Shown here: piece after piece, positions 1-6,588 of the stretch | Layout: the number at the start of each line of letters is the position of its first letter | Position numbering within the stretch: the stretch's first letter is position 1 | Origin: Candidatus Dormiibacterota bacterium | Lineage (GTDB): Bacteria; Chloroflexota; Dormibacteria; Aeolococcales; Bog-877 | Direction: 5' to 3' | NCBI GenBank assembly: GCA_003135035.1 | Contig: PLDE01000053.1 | Coordinates: 1 to 12,965 of the forward strand | DNA length: 12,965 nucleotides | Translations under genes and position numbers: made by a program | Notes under the pieces: model-generated | What the model was told of the DNA's origin: nothing | Databases searched by the model: none | What the model saw: only the letters and a program-made list of their open reading frames with translations

Positions 1-485
1 CCGGAGGTGATCTTGCTGAGCGAGCTCCCGAGTCGCCCGCTGAAGAGTCCCCTCGAAGTCGCGATCGCCACCAGCGCCGGATCGCTTCCGGAGACGGCAG
101 CGGCGTGCGGCAATCCCGTCACCGGGGGAAGTCGGAGGACGGTTCCGCCAGCTGAGACCTCGACCAACTGGCCGCGACTGAAGCCGACCACACCCAGGCG
201 GCCGGCAGCAGCCACCGTTAGGGCAGGACCGAGCTTGGGCCCTAGACCCGAGGGCAGCTGCAGAGGCCTGAATCTGGACGTGCTGGGCGAATACCAACCG
301 GCGACTCCTTCTGAGATGGCCAGAGTGATCGGTCCCTGGTTTGAGGCAACCGCCGAGATCGACGGTGTTCCGGGGGGAGCCGCCACCCACCAGCCTGCCG
401 CCGCCGCGGCCGGAGCCGTCGACAACAGGAAGGTCAGGCCCAGTGCCAGAAGGGCGCCGAACAACGCCCGCCCAACCCCGCTCAC
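1..485 (-). CDS. Secreted protein of unknown function, possible beta-propeller start (3' end outside window)
   Basis: The reverse strand stays open from a GTG at 485 to the window edge, giving about 161 residues. The first 30 look like a Sec signal peptide: a short start with one Arg, a hydrophobic run (LFGALLALGLTFLLS) and an Ala-rich cleavage region ending AAAAG. The exported part has repeated short hydrophobic strands ending in small residues and phrases such as ATSRGLFSG. This resembles sialidase or Ycf48-type propeller blades, but the match is loose and no catalytic motif is visible. The GTG lies 3 nt after the upstream TAG stop and in the same frame. No good Shine-Dalgarno is seen, so translation probably depends on coupling to the CPBP gene. 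The function is not recognised. Confidence 0.6.
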   Translation of the reverse strand, partial: MSGVGRALFGALLALGLTFLLSTAPAAAAAGWWVAAPPGTPSISAVASNQGPITLAISEGVAGWYSPSTSRFRPLQLPSGLGPKLGPALTVAAAGRLGVVGFSRGQLVEVSAGGTVLRLPPVTGLPHAAAVSGSDPALVAIATSRGLFSGRLGSSLSKITS

Positions 486-488
486 CGG

Positions 489-1388
489 CTATTGACCATA
501 GAGGCCGCTGACGATGGCGGCCAGCAGGAACAGCTCAGCGACCACGTGGACCACGACCGCCGGGAGCAGACTCTCGCTGCGCTGGGTCATCCAGCCCCAG
601 ATGAGGCCGAGCAGGATCACGATCGGGATGAGACTGTCCGCCGGACCCTGGTACTGGACCGCGATATGGGCAATTCCAAAGATCAGCGCCTGGACAACGA
701 GCGCCGCCCTGCGGGAATGCTGGCGCTCCAAGGCGGAGAGCAGAACGCCCCTGAATTGGATCTCTTGAGCAATGGCGCTGGCAGTGTTGGCCACGCCCAG
801 GGCCAATGCCGCAGATCCTCCAAAGGACAGCAGCGGTATCCCTTCTCGGCCGATTAGCGGGCCGGGGAGGACGAAGGCCACGATGAGGAACAAGAGAGAG
901 ACCGAGATCGCCATGAGAACCGGGACCCGTCTGGGCAGGACCAAGAGGCGGATGCTCGGCCGCGGCTTGGGGGTCAAGTAGTGAAAGGCGGCGGCCATGA
1001 CCAGGGCCAGCAACAGCCAGGCGACGCCCGCCCAGGCGTTGCGGGCCAAGCCGTAGGGGGCGCCGAGGAAGGCGGGCAGCGGTCCGCCAAATCCAACTAG
1101 CCAGAGCCAGCAGGAGTACGGGAGGGTCAGGGTGAGCAGAGCCAACGTCATCGGCGCGACGGCGCGCAGGGATCGAATCAGGAGAGCCGCCACGCCGAGC
1201 GCCGCGAAGTAGCCAGTCAGCCGCCAGAGATCCGGGTCCACGCTCTGGGGATCGCCGAAGAGGCGAGGCAGCAGCATGGTCCCGGCAGCACCACTCAGAA
1301 CCGCTAGCAAGCTGCCCCAGGAGCGGAGCAGGGCCCGACCCGGCGGCAGACGATGGAGAGCCCTGCTCCGCATCATCCCGGCGATCAC
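489..1388 (-). CDS. CPBP (Abi/Rce1-like) family intramembrane protease homologue with degenerate active site
   Basis: A 299-residue polytopic membrane protein with about eight hydrophobic segments. The C-terminal third carries the CPBP/Abi signature in order: QEIQFRG (208-214), FGIAH (237-241) and HVVAE (281-285). Family members cleave substrates within or near the membrane, including prenylated proteins in Rce1, and some bacterial members act in bacteriocin immunity. The usual first motif is EExxxR; here the first Glu is Gln208, while Glu209 and Arg213 remain. The third motif usually has Asn or similar where Glu285 sits. Activity is therefore uncertain. The start is a GTG at 1388; ATGs at 1376 and 1373 are alternatives, and none has a strong RBS. 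It lies 23 nt after the upstream gene's stop, so co-transcription is likely. Confidence 0.8.
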   Translation of the reverse strand: MIAGMMRSRALHRLPPGRALLRSWGSLLAVLSGAAGTMLLPRLFGDPQSVDPDLWRLTGYFAALGVAALLIRSLRAVAPMTLALLTLTLPYSCWLWLVGFGGPLPAFLGAPYGLARNAWAGVAWLLLALVMAAAFHYLTPKPRPSIRLLVLPRRVPVLMAISVSLLFLIVAFVLPGPLIGREGIPLLSFGGSAALALGVANTASAIAQEIQFRGVLLSALERQHSRRAALVVQALIFGIAHIAVQYQGPADSLIPIVILLGLIWGWMTQRSESLLPAVVVHVVAELFLLAAIVSGLYGQ

Positions 1389-1411
1389 GACCGGAGGTCG
1401 ACCGGGAGCGC

Positions 1412-2002
1412 CTAGTTGGTCGAGGAGTCAGGCTCTCGGGTGGTAGCGGCCGAGGGAGCTTCGGAAGCGCGCGCGACTGGCGGAGCTGCAATGTCCGCCC
1501 CCTCCTCGTCCTCGCCTCTGATCCGATCCACCAAATCGTAGACCCGATCCTGGACAGTCCCTGAGAAGAGGAAGGCGACACCAGCCGCTGCCAGCAGCCC
1601 CCCGGCCAGCCAGGCCTTGGACCGGTGGCGACGCTTGCGCGGCGGATCGATCCCCGTCTTCCGCAGCGAGCTCTCGACCCGCTTGCGAGTGTCGTCGGGA
1701 AGTGAGTTGGTGGCCTCGTAGGCGGCCTGGATCACCAGTTCGACGAACTCGGCAGATCGGTCCTTGGCAAGTTCGAGCACCTCGGTCGCGCGTCTCTGGG
1801 CCGTGTCTGCCGCCGGCTGGACCGCCGTCGCGATCCGGCTGGCTACCTCGGGAACCTGCTGGGAGACGGCGCTCAGGGCCGGCGCAACCGCGTCGCCGGC
1901 GCTCTTGACGCCGCTCCCGATCACCTCAACAACCGCTCCCGCTGCATCGCCGGCGGTGGTTCCAAGGCGTTCGATGGGTCTCTGCTTCTGGCGAAATTTC
2001 AC
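1412..2002 (-). CDS. Single-pass membrane protein of unknown function
   Basis: This 196-residue protein is not recognised as any named family. Residues 15-100 are Ala/Val-rich with regularly spaced charges and should form long amphipathic helices, possibly coiled coil. A basic patch follows (PRKRRHRSK, about 121-129), then one membrane helix at about 130-147. The tail is acidic (RGEDEEGAD) and then low in complexity (Pro, Ala, Ser, Thr). The basic patch directly before the helix suggests the N-terminal domain is cytoplasmic and the tail is outside, which is inference. The GTG start is well supported by an AGGAGG 7 nt upstream. The gene lies 96 nt after thiD, and a hairpin in that gap may separate the two units. 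Confidence 0.75.
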   Translation of the reverse strand: MKFRQKQRPIERLGTTAGDAAGAVVEVIGSGVKSAGDAVAPALSAVSQQVPEVASRIATAVQPAADTAQRRATEVLELAKDRSAEFVELVIQAAYEATNSLPDDTRKRVESSLRKTGIDPPRKRRHRSKAWLAGGLLAAAGVAFLFSGTVQDRVYDLVDRIRGEDEEGADIAAPPVARASEAPSAATTREPDSSTN

Positions 2003-2009
2003 GGCACGG

Positions 2010-2015
2010 CCTCCT
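2010..2015 (-). promoter_or_regulatory. Strong ribosome binding site (AGGAGG) for the one-TM protein
   Basis: A perfect AGGAGG on the reverse strand ends 7 nt before the GTG at 2002. It fixes that start and shows that the organism uses canonical Shine-Dalgarno initiation as well as the apparently leaderless starts seen elsewhere in the window. Confidence 0.85.
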
Positions 2016-2032
2016 GACTGCTGTCCCCTCCG

Positions 2033-2038
2033 AGTGTA
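2033..2038 (-). promoter_or_regulatory. Possible -10 element (TACACT)
   Basis: TACACT on the reverse strand matches the TANNNT form of a -10 box and would give a leader of about 25 nt containing the AGGAGG site. No convincing -35 lies at normal spacing, so an independent promoter for the one-TM protein gene is only a possibility. Confidence 0.25.
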
Positions 2039-2059
2039 GCCACGCCCGCAGCCAACACC

Positions 2060-2093
2060 ACCCTGGGATGTGGAAACTCGTCGCGCCCAGGGT
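2060..2093 (-). terminator. Inverted repeat just after thiD, possible weak terminator or processing stem
   Basis: The arms ACCCTGGG and CCCAGGGT are perfectly complementary (2060-2067 and 2086-2093) around an 18-nt loop. The structure begins about 6 nt after the thiD stop. No run of U follows, so it is not a standard intrinsic terminator. It may act as a 3'-end stabilising stem or a partial attenuator between thiD and the downstream genes. Confidence 0.35.
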
Positions 2094-2098
2094 CCGAA

Positions 2099-2917
2099 TC
2101 ACTGATCGGCAGGGGGCCAACCGGGAGGGAAGTGCTGCAAGGGACCGTGCCCCGCCCCCAAGCCAGGGGCAGCCGCAATGGCCGCCGTGACGTAGCGCTT
2201 GGCCTCGCGAATGGCGGCCAGCGGATCTCGCCCGAGGGCCAGCTGAGCCGTTATCGCTGCTGAGAAGGTGCACCCGGTGCCGTGCGTATGCCTGGTCTCC
2301 AACCGCGGCCCACCGAGGCGGGTGACCTCCCCTCGGTGCAAGACCAGGTCAGCCGGCTCTCCCGGAGCGTGGCCACCTTTGATGACCACAAAGGCAACAC
2401 CCAGCTCGGCGATGGCTTGCCCCGCCCGGATCGCCTCAGCCTCGTCCCCGACCGGCAGCCCCGAGAGTGTGGCCGCCTCGGGCCAGTTCGGAGTCACCAC
2501 CAAGGCAAGGGGGAGGAGGTCGCGCCGCATGGTCTCCACCGCATCTTCCTCGAGGAGACGGTGCCCGCTCTTGGCCACCATGACGGGGTCGACCACCAAA
2601 GGACCCCAGCTGCGCTCGCTCAGCTCTTGACAGACCAGCTCGATGTGGGCCGCCGTGAGCAGCATGCCGGTCTTGGTGGCAGCCGGGCAGAGATCGGGGT
2701 CGAGCACCTGGAATTGGGCGCGCACGAAGTCCAGAGGCAGGGGATGTATGGCGCCAACCTGGAGGGTGTTCTGGGCGGTCAGCGCAACGGCGACGCTGAC
2801 GCCATACACGCCAGCGGCCGCGAAGGTCTTGAGATCGGCCTGGATTCCCGCCCCGCCGCCCGAGTCGGTGGTAGCAACAGTCGCGGCGATTGCGGTGCTT
2901 CGTTCCGCCTGGCTCAC
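2099..2917 (-). CDS. thiD: Hydroxymethylpyrimidine / phosphomethylpyrimidine kinase ThiD
   Basis: A ribokinase-fold enzyme that phosphorylates 4-amino-5-hydroxymethyl-2-methylpyrimidine (HMP) and then HMP-phosphate to the diphosphate used in thiamin phosphate synthesis, in the cytosol. At 272 residues it has the usual length. Signatures in order are [15 protein letters not shown] (18-32), TAQNT with the expected substrate-contact Gln (47-51), [11 protein letters not shown] (108-118), TPNWPEA (142-148), IKGGH (179-183) and the anion-hole motif GTGCTFSAA (213-221). The usual N-terminal AGSD is ATTD here, a mild divergence. The GTG start shares 4 nt with the TGA of the upstream permease (GTGA), so translation is probably coupled. 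The TPP riboswitch upstream supports the thiamin assignment. No ThiE domain is fused. Confidence 0.95.
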   Translation of the reverse strand: MSQAERSTAIAATVATTDSGGGAGIQADLKTFAAAGVYGVSVAVALTAQNTLQVGAIHPLPLDFVRAQFQVLDPDLCPAATKTGMLLTAAHIELVCQELSERSWGPLVVDPVMVAKSGHRLLEEDAVETMRRDLLPLALVVTPNWPEAATLSGLPVGDEAEAIRAGQAIAELGVAFVVIKGGHAPGEPADLVLHRGEVTRLGGPRLETRHTHGTGCTFSAAITAQLALGRDPLAAIREAKRYVTAAIAAAPGLGAGHGPLQHFPPGWPPADQ

Positions 2918-4428
2918 CCTAGAGACCGCAGAGCTGGATCAGCGGGTCGCGCTGTCCGGTTACCGTTGGCGCGGGTCTTCTCCCAATGCCGGGCCAGCCA
3001 GTAGGCCAGACCCGTCACCGAGACTCCGACGAATCCGGATATGTCAGCCGGCTGGCCGGCGAAGAGGTGCTGGGCCAGGGGCGAGACGAAGCCCCACTCG
3101 CCCGGAGGGGGCGGCTCGTTGAAGAAGAGCAGGGTCGCCAAGGTGCCAGCGGCGAAAGCGACCATCACCGGCCAGCGAAACCCTGAGCTGTACCAGTAGC
3201 CCCGGGGCAGGACGAGATCGCGGGTGCGAAGCTCGCGGCGGCGCCCCAGCGTGTCCAGGATCACCAGCACGCCCCAGGCGGGGAACCACACGTAGGTGAT
3301 GGTGAGGAAGTCCACGTAGTTTCCCTGGAAGCCGACGCCGGCGAAGAGGACCAGCGCCGCGATCAGGCCCCCCAGCACGCCGACCGCCGTCGCTGCCGCC
3401 CAGCGACGGATCCGGATCCCGATGGCCAGGGCGCAGAGGGCGGCGGAGTAGACATTGAGATAGTTGGAACTGAGCTCAGCCACGATGATGAAGGCGGCGA
3501 AGCAGTAGCCGAACCAGACCGGCACGCTGTCCACGATCAGGTTGGGGAGCAGCTTGCCCGGGTCGATGGTCTGAATCGCCGCTCCCAGGAGGCCGCAGAT
3601 CACCAGACTGGCCGCGCTACCACCGCCACTGGCCAGCGCCACCCGCAACCCCGAAGCGTCGAGGGGCAGGTATCGCGAGTAGTCGGCGGCGTAGGTGACC
3701 CAGGAGACGATCAGGGCAAAGGTAAGCGTGAAGCCGAGCGCCATGGCCGCCAGGTGAGGGCCCAGGGCAAGGTGGCTCTGGAGGCCGAGATGCCAGCGGG
3801 AGAGGGTGAGCACGGCGAGGACGCAACAGACGACGAGGAAGGCGGGCACCTGGATGTGCTGGAAGACCGAGATGGTGCGGTGGCCATAGACGGCGACCAA
3901 GAAGGACACGCCGGTGACCGCCACCAGTAAGAGGGGTGCGGCGAGAGCGGGGGCGGAGTGGAGGATGGGTAGGGCCTTGGTGGTAGTGACGGCAATGGCG
4001 CAGTCGTAGGCGAACCATCCGATCGCGATCAGCATGGTCAGCAGTCCGCCGACGACCGCCCCGCGACGGCCGAAGACCATCCGCGACTGGACAATCTGGG
4101 TTGCTCCGCTGCGAACTCCGGTGATGCTCAGCAAGCCCAGGAAGGCAGCCCCGGCGAGGGCTCCGGCGATGAGCACCAACGCCGCATCCCAGAATCCCAG
4201 CCCGGCCGAGGAGATCAAGAGGGCACCCGCGAATAGCGAGAAGAAGTCAGAGAGAGCGCCTGCCCAGATGAAGAAGAGTTCGCGGGGCTGCCCCTTGCGT
4301 TGCTCCGGAGGCACCGGTTCCAAGCCACGCAACTCGATCCGGAGGAACTCGTCGTCGGGCACCTGCCCCGAGTTCGGGGCCATCCGCTTCTCGGCCGGCG
4401 ACACGCCCGCGCTGGCTCCTTCTGCCAT
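2914..4428 (-). CDS. NCS1-family permease, probable HMP / thiamin-precursor importer (CytX-like)
   Basis: A 504-residue membrane protein with about 12 hydrophobic segments, the size of purine-cytosine permeases. The N-terminus has the family stretch [16 protein letters not shown] (about 31-46), and ADYSRYLP (248-255) matches the conserved DYSRYLP motif. NCS1 proteins import nucleobases and related ring compounds by cation symport. The specificity cannot be read from sequence, but a TPP riboswitch directly upstream and a 4-nt overlap with thiD point to hydroxymethylpyrimidine, as proposed for CytX permeases. The ATG at 4428 is supported by AGGAG 7 nt upstream; Met16 is a less likely start. A cytosine or purine transporter is the alternative, though the riboswitch argues against it. 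Confidence 0.9.
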   Translation of the reverse strand: MAEGASAGVSPAEKRMAPNSGQVPDDEFLRIELRGLEPVPPEQRKGQPRELFFIWAGALSDFFSLFAGALLISSAGLGFWDAALVLIAGALAGAAFLGLLSITGVRSGATQIVQSRMVFGRRGAVVGGLLTMLIAIGWFAYDCAIAVTTTKALPILHSAPALAAPLLLVAVTGVSFLVAVYGHRTISVFQHIQVPAFLVVCCVLAVLTLSRWHLGLQSHLALGPHLAAMALGFTLTFALIVSWVTYAADYSRYLPLDASGLRVALASGGGSAASLVICGLLGAAIQTIDPGKLLPNLIVDSVPVWFGYCFAAFIIVAELSSNYLNVYSAALCALAIGIRIRRWAAATAVGVLGGLIAALVLFAGVGFQGNYVDFLTITYVWFPAWGVLVILDTLGRRRELRTRDLVLPRGYWYSSGFRWPVMVAFAAGTLATLLFFNEPPPPGEWGFVSPLAQHLFAGQPADISGFVGVSVTGLAYWLARHWEKTRANGNRTARPADPALRSLG

Positions 4429-4435
4429 GGTCGCG

Positions 4436-4440
4436 CTCCT
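4436..4440 (-). promoter_or_regulatory. Shine-Dalgarno (AGGAG) of the permease, possibly sequestered
   Basis: AGGAG ends 7 nt before the ATG at 4428. The transcript segment at 4480-4473 (CCUCGACC), right after the aptamer, can pair with 4447-4438 (GGUCUAGAGG) with a 2-nt bulge. That pairing would cover the first part of this site, suggesting control of translation initiation by the riboswitch. Confidence 0.7.
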
Positions 4441-4477
4441 CTAGACCGTGCCTGATCTCCAGGGATTTGGCAGGTCG

Positions 4478-4562
4478 AGGCTTCCCGACGCTGGTACTAA
4501 CCAGATCCGGTCATCAGGGTTGGCGATGTGCCTCTCAGCGCCCTGCCGGCGCACCCCTAGCT
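4478..4562 (-). ncRNA. TPP riboswitch (THI element)
   Basis: On the reverse strand the conserved aptamer blocks appear in the right order and spacing: GGGGTGC (4557-4551), a variable P3 stem GCGCC/GGCGC, CTGAGA (4538-4533), ACCCTGATGA (4520-4511), CCGGATCTGG (4510-4501), a CTGG/CCAG hairpin, and CAGCGTCGGGAAG (4493-4481). The P1 closing stem is short (GCU with AGC). The CTGAGA loop binds the pyrimidine and the GCG-side bulge reads the diphosphate in known TPP aptamers. It sits about 50 nt upstream of the permease ATG, so thiamin diphosphate should lower permease and thiD expression. No U-run terminator is visible; Shine-Dalgarno masking is the likelier output. Confidence 0.95.
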
Positions 4563-4584
4563 GAGAGCCGTGCTCCCAGCCGCG

Positions 4585-4590
4585 AGTATA
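4585..4590 (-). promoter_or_regulatory. Candidate -10 box (TATACT) of the riboswitch operon
   Basis: TATACT on the reverse strand matches TATAAT at five of six positions. Transcription starting about 7 nt downstream (near 4578) would include the whole TPP aptamer and the CTCTCAGC segment before it. No good -35 is seen at 17 nt, where the sequence is a GC-rich inverted repeat. Confidence 0.45.
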
Positions 4591-4593
4591 GGC

Positions 4594-4610
4594 CCCGGTC
4601 GGAGACCGGG
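4594..4610. repeat. Perfect inverted repeat, possible operator
   Basis: CCCGGTC and GACCGGG form 7-bp arms around a 3-nt centre (GGA). The repeat lies between the divergent promoter candidates and covers the -35/spacer region of the reverse promoter. It could be a small repressor site or a chance feature of GC-rich DNA; no regulator gene in the window points to it. Confidence 0.3.
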
Positions 4611-4643
4611 CCCCCGGGCGCTAGGCCGGCTGGCCGTCATGTC

Positions 4644-4649
4644 GATAAT
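4644..4649 (+). promoter_or_regulatory. Candidate -10 box (GATAAT) for a leaderless thioesterase transcript
   Basis: GATAAT matches TATAAT at five of six positions and is followed by exactly 6 nt and the ATG at 4656. Transcription would then start at or next to the A of the start codon. No Shine-Dalgarno precedes this ATG, which fits leaderless initiation. A -35 is not obvious. Confidence 0.5.
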
Positions 4650-4655
4650 TGCCGG

Positions 4656-5111
4656 ATGCCGGACGATCCCCTCACTTTCACCGCCCGTTGGCCGGTGCGC
4701 CAGTACGAGGTGGATCGCCAGGGTCACGTCAACAACGCGGTCTACCTGAACTACGCGGAGGAGCTCTCGTCCCGCCACTCTGAGGCGCTGGGATTCGGCC
4801 AGGAATGGGCCGCCAGCAAGGGGGGCGCCTGGGTGATTCGGCGTAATGAGATCACCTACCACCATCCGGCGCGCTTCGGCGACCAGCTCGAGCTCACCGT
4901 TAGGGTCGAGTTGGTCAAGGGCGCCCGTGGTCAGCGTCGCACCACCGTGGTCTTGGTCCCCGAGGGCCGGCTGGTGGCCGAGATCTTTACCGAGTGGGTC
5001 TGGGTGACCGTTGACGGCGGTCGACCAGCTCCCGTCCCTCGGGAGTTGGTGGAATTAGCGGCGGAGGCAACGGCCGCGACCCTGCGGCAGCGGACCGTGA
5101 CCGGAAGCTAG
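4656..5111 (+). CDS. Acyl-CoA thioesterase, 4HBT (hotdog-fold) family
   Basis: A 151-residue single hotdog-domain protein, the normal length for 4-hydroxybenzoyl-CoA thioesterase / YbgC-type enzymes that hydrolyse acyl-CoA thioesters. The signature YEVDRQGHVNNAVYLNY (17-33) contains the likely catalytic Asp20, with His24 and Asn26. Strands such as ARFGDQLELTVRVE and RLVAEIFTEWVWV fit the fold. The substrate cannot be told; plant FatA/FatB-like and menaquinone-pathway thioesterases share this pattern. The frame is open back to 4467, but that extension would cross the riboswitch in antisense and has no family residues. ATG 4656 places the first strand correctly and has a -10-like box 6 nt upstream. 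Confidence 0.88.
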   Translation: MPDDPLTFTARWPVRQYEVDRQGHVNNAVYLNYAEELSSRHSEALGFGQEWAASKGGAWVIRRNEITYHHPARFGDQLELTVRVELVKGARGQRRTTVVLVPEGRLVAEIFTEWVWVTVDGGRPAPVPRELVELAAEATAATLRQRTVTGS

Positions 5112-5245
5112 ACCAACCTCACCACAGGCTGCCCATCTGAGCCCACTCTCTGACTTGGCAGCATTGGCGCCATGCCAGAAGGGTGCTGGATGTCGCAGGT
5201 CTAAAACAGCTTCATCCGACGACCCTCGATGCGCAAAGCCACTGC

Positions 5246-5251
5246 TAGCAT
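5246..5251 (+). promoter_or_regulatory. Possible -10 element (TAGCAT) for the GT2 gene
   Basis: TAGCAT fits TANNNT and ends 9 nt before the ATG at 5261, which would give a leader of only about 2-4 nt. No Shine-Dalgarno is seen in front of this ATG. The spacing is slightly longer than at the other leaderless-type starts. The rest of the 149-nt gap before the gene shows no other clear signal. Confidence 0.3.
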
Positions 5252-5260
5252 TTGTGAGCC

Positions 5261-6511
5261 ATGGCTGGTCGTACCGACCTTACGATCCTCATGCCTTGTC
5301 TCAACGAGGCTGAGACGATCGGGGCCTGCATTGACGAGGCCAAAGTCTACCTGGCCAGCCACCAGGTGACCGGCGAGGTCCTGATCGCCGACAACGGCAG
5401 TAGCGACGGCTCGGTGGCCATTGCCATGGCCCGGGGAGCCCGGGTAATCAGTGTTTCCGCCCGCGGTTACGGGAGCGTACTCCGCAGCGGGATCCTCCGG
5501 GCCGAGGGCAAGTGGATCATCATGGGCGACGCCGACAACAGCTACGACTTTGAACACCTGCAAGCCTTCGTGGAAGCGCTCCAGGGCGGAGCTGATCTGG
5601 TCATGGGCGATCGCTTCGCCGGGGGGATCGAACCAAAGGCAATGCCCCCGCTGCACCGCTACCTGGGGACTCCTGTACTCAGTTGGCTTGGCCGCAGAAT
5701 CCTGAAGTCCAAAATCCACGACTTCCAGTGCGGGCTACGGGGACTGAGGCGTGCGGCCATGTTGGAACTCGATCTCCAATCGATGGGCATGGAATTCGCT
5801 TCGGAGATGGTGATCAAGGCGGAACGAGCCGGACTCCGGATTGAGCAAGTCCCCACAACTCTGCGGCCCGACGGTCGCTCCCGCCGACCGCATCTGAATA
5901 CTTGGCGGGATGGATGGCGCCATCTCCGGCTGTTGATGGTCTACGCGCGGCAGTCTCATTACCTGGTTCCTGGGATCGGAGGACTGACGCTGGGGATTGT
6001 CCTGGAGGCACTTCTGATCCCCGGCCAGTTGTTTCTCGGTCCCATCCGCCTCGCCGTGGGCACGTCGATCATTGGCCTACTCCTCTGTCTGGTGGGAACC
6101 CAGATCATCTTTCTCGGAGTAGCGACCAAAGACTATGCCCAGCGCAATCAATACTCGGACTGCCCGGCCTGGAGATACGGGAACTTCTTCACCACCCAGA
6201 CGATCTTCCGAATCAGTCTGCTTCTACTGACCGTCGGCGGTCTGGGACTTCTTCATGTGATCGCCCTCTGGGACGCGAACTCCCTGCGCTATCTCAGTAC
6301 CGCGTCCATCACTGGGATATTCGTTCCGGTGGCCACGGTTCTGGTTATCGCCAGCACCGGAGTCTTCACCGTCCTCATGTCCGTCCTCGATGAGCCGGCC
6401 GGCCGCATGTCGGAGTCGGAGCTGCGGACACACATACGCGCCCACTCCCGACCAGTGCAGTTGGTGGAAGTCAGTGTCGCCCCGGTGCTCGTCGGCAGTT
6501 GGCCCACCTAG
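5261..6511 (+). CDS. Membrane-anchored GT2 glycosyltransferase (polyprenyl-phosphate sugar synthase type)
   Basis: A 416-residue protein with an N-terminal GT-A domain (about 1-225) followed by four likely membrane helices (about 234-256, 264-286, 318-338 and 348-374). Family motifs are LMPCLNEAETI (10-20), ADNGSSDGS (43-51), the metal-binding DADNSYDF (90-97), MGDRF (115-119), DFQCGLRG (154-161) and GMEFASEM (176-183). This set is typical of dolichol- or polyprenyl-phosphate mannose/glucose synthases, which move a sugar from a nucleotide donor to a lipid phosphate on the cytosolic face. The sugar is unknown. The C-terminal helices may hold the enzyme in the membrane or help present the lipid sugar. 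It converges on the GMC-SDR-DUF2142 operon, which suggests a shared envelope-glycan role. Confidence 0.9.
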   Translation: MAGRTDLTILMPCLNEAETIGACIDEAKVYLASHQVTGEVLIADNGSSDGSVAIAMARGARVISVSARGYGSVLRSGILRAEGKWIIMGDADNSYDFEHLQAFVEALQGGADLVMGDRFAGGIEPKAMPPLHRYLGTPVLSWLGRRILKSKIHDFQCGLRGLRRAAMLELDLQSMGMEFASEMVIKAERAGLRIEQVPTTLRPDGRSRRPHLNTWRDGWRHLRLLMVYARQSHYLVPGIGGLTLGIVLEALLIPGQLFLGPIRLAVGTSIIGLLLCLVGTQIIFLGVATKDYAQRNQYSDCPAWRYGNFFTTQTIFRISLLLLTVGGLGLLHVIALWDANSLRYLSTASITGIFVPVATVLVIASTGVFTVLMSVLDEPAGRMSESELRTHIRAHSRPVQLVEVSVAPVLVGSWPT

Positions 6512-6588
6512 CGGTCTCTCTACCCTTCACCGGGCTCTTCTGCTCCGGTACCACCTTTGGTCGGCGCTCCCCTGGTAGACGGCTGGGC

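Noticed and set aside
7..495. Plus-strand open frame of 162 codons at the left edge
   Set aside because: It is antisense to a frame with a clear signal peptide and Sec cleavage region, and its own translation has low-complexity Pro/Ala/Arg character.
535..1581. Long reverse-strand open frame (348 codons) in another frame over the CPBP gene
   Set aside because: It is rich in Arg, Pro, Ser and Gly with no fold-like pattern, and it overlaps two well-supported genes. High GC makes such shadow frames common.
2282..3004. Plus-strand open frame of 240 codons opposite thiD
   Set aside because: It is antisense to thiD and the permease end, which both show full family motifs; its translation matches no family I recognise.
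4467..4655. N-terminal extension of the thioesterase frame
   Set aside because: It would be antisense to the TPP riboswitch, has no hotdog-family residues, and the family's usual length is met from ATG 4656.
5155..5177. TGGCA/TGCCA repeat around a TGGCGCCA palindrome upstream of the GT2 gene as an operator
   Set aside because: Short arms in a GC-rich region, more than 80 nt from the gene start, with no linked regulator; chance is a sufficient explanation.
6512..6588. ACCGG/CCGGT hairpin between the convergent GT2 and DUF2142 genes as a bidirectional terminator
   Set aside because: The stem has only 5 bp with an 11-nt loop, and no T-run lies on either side, so it is not strong enough to annotate.
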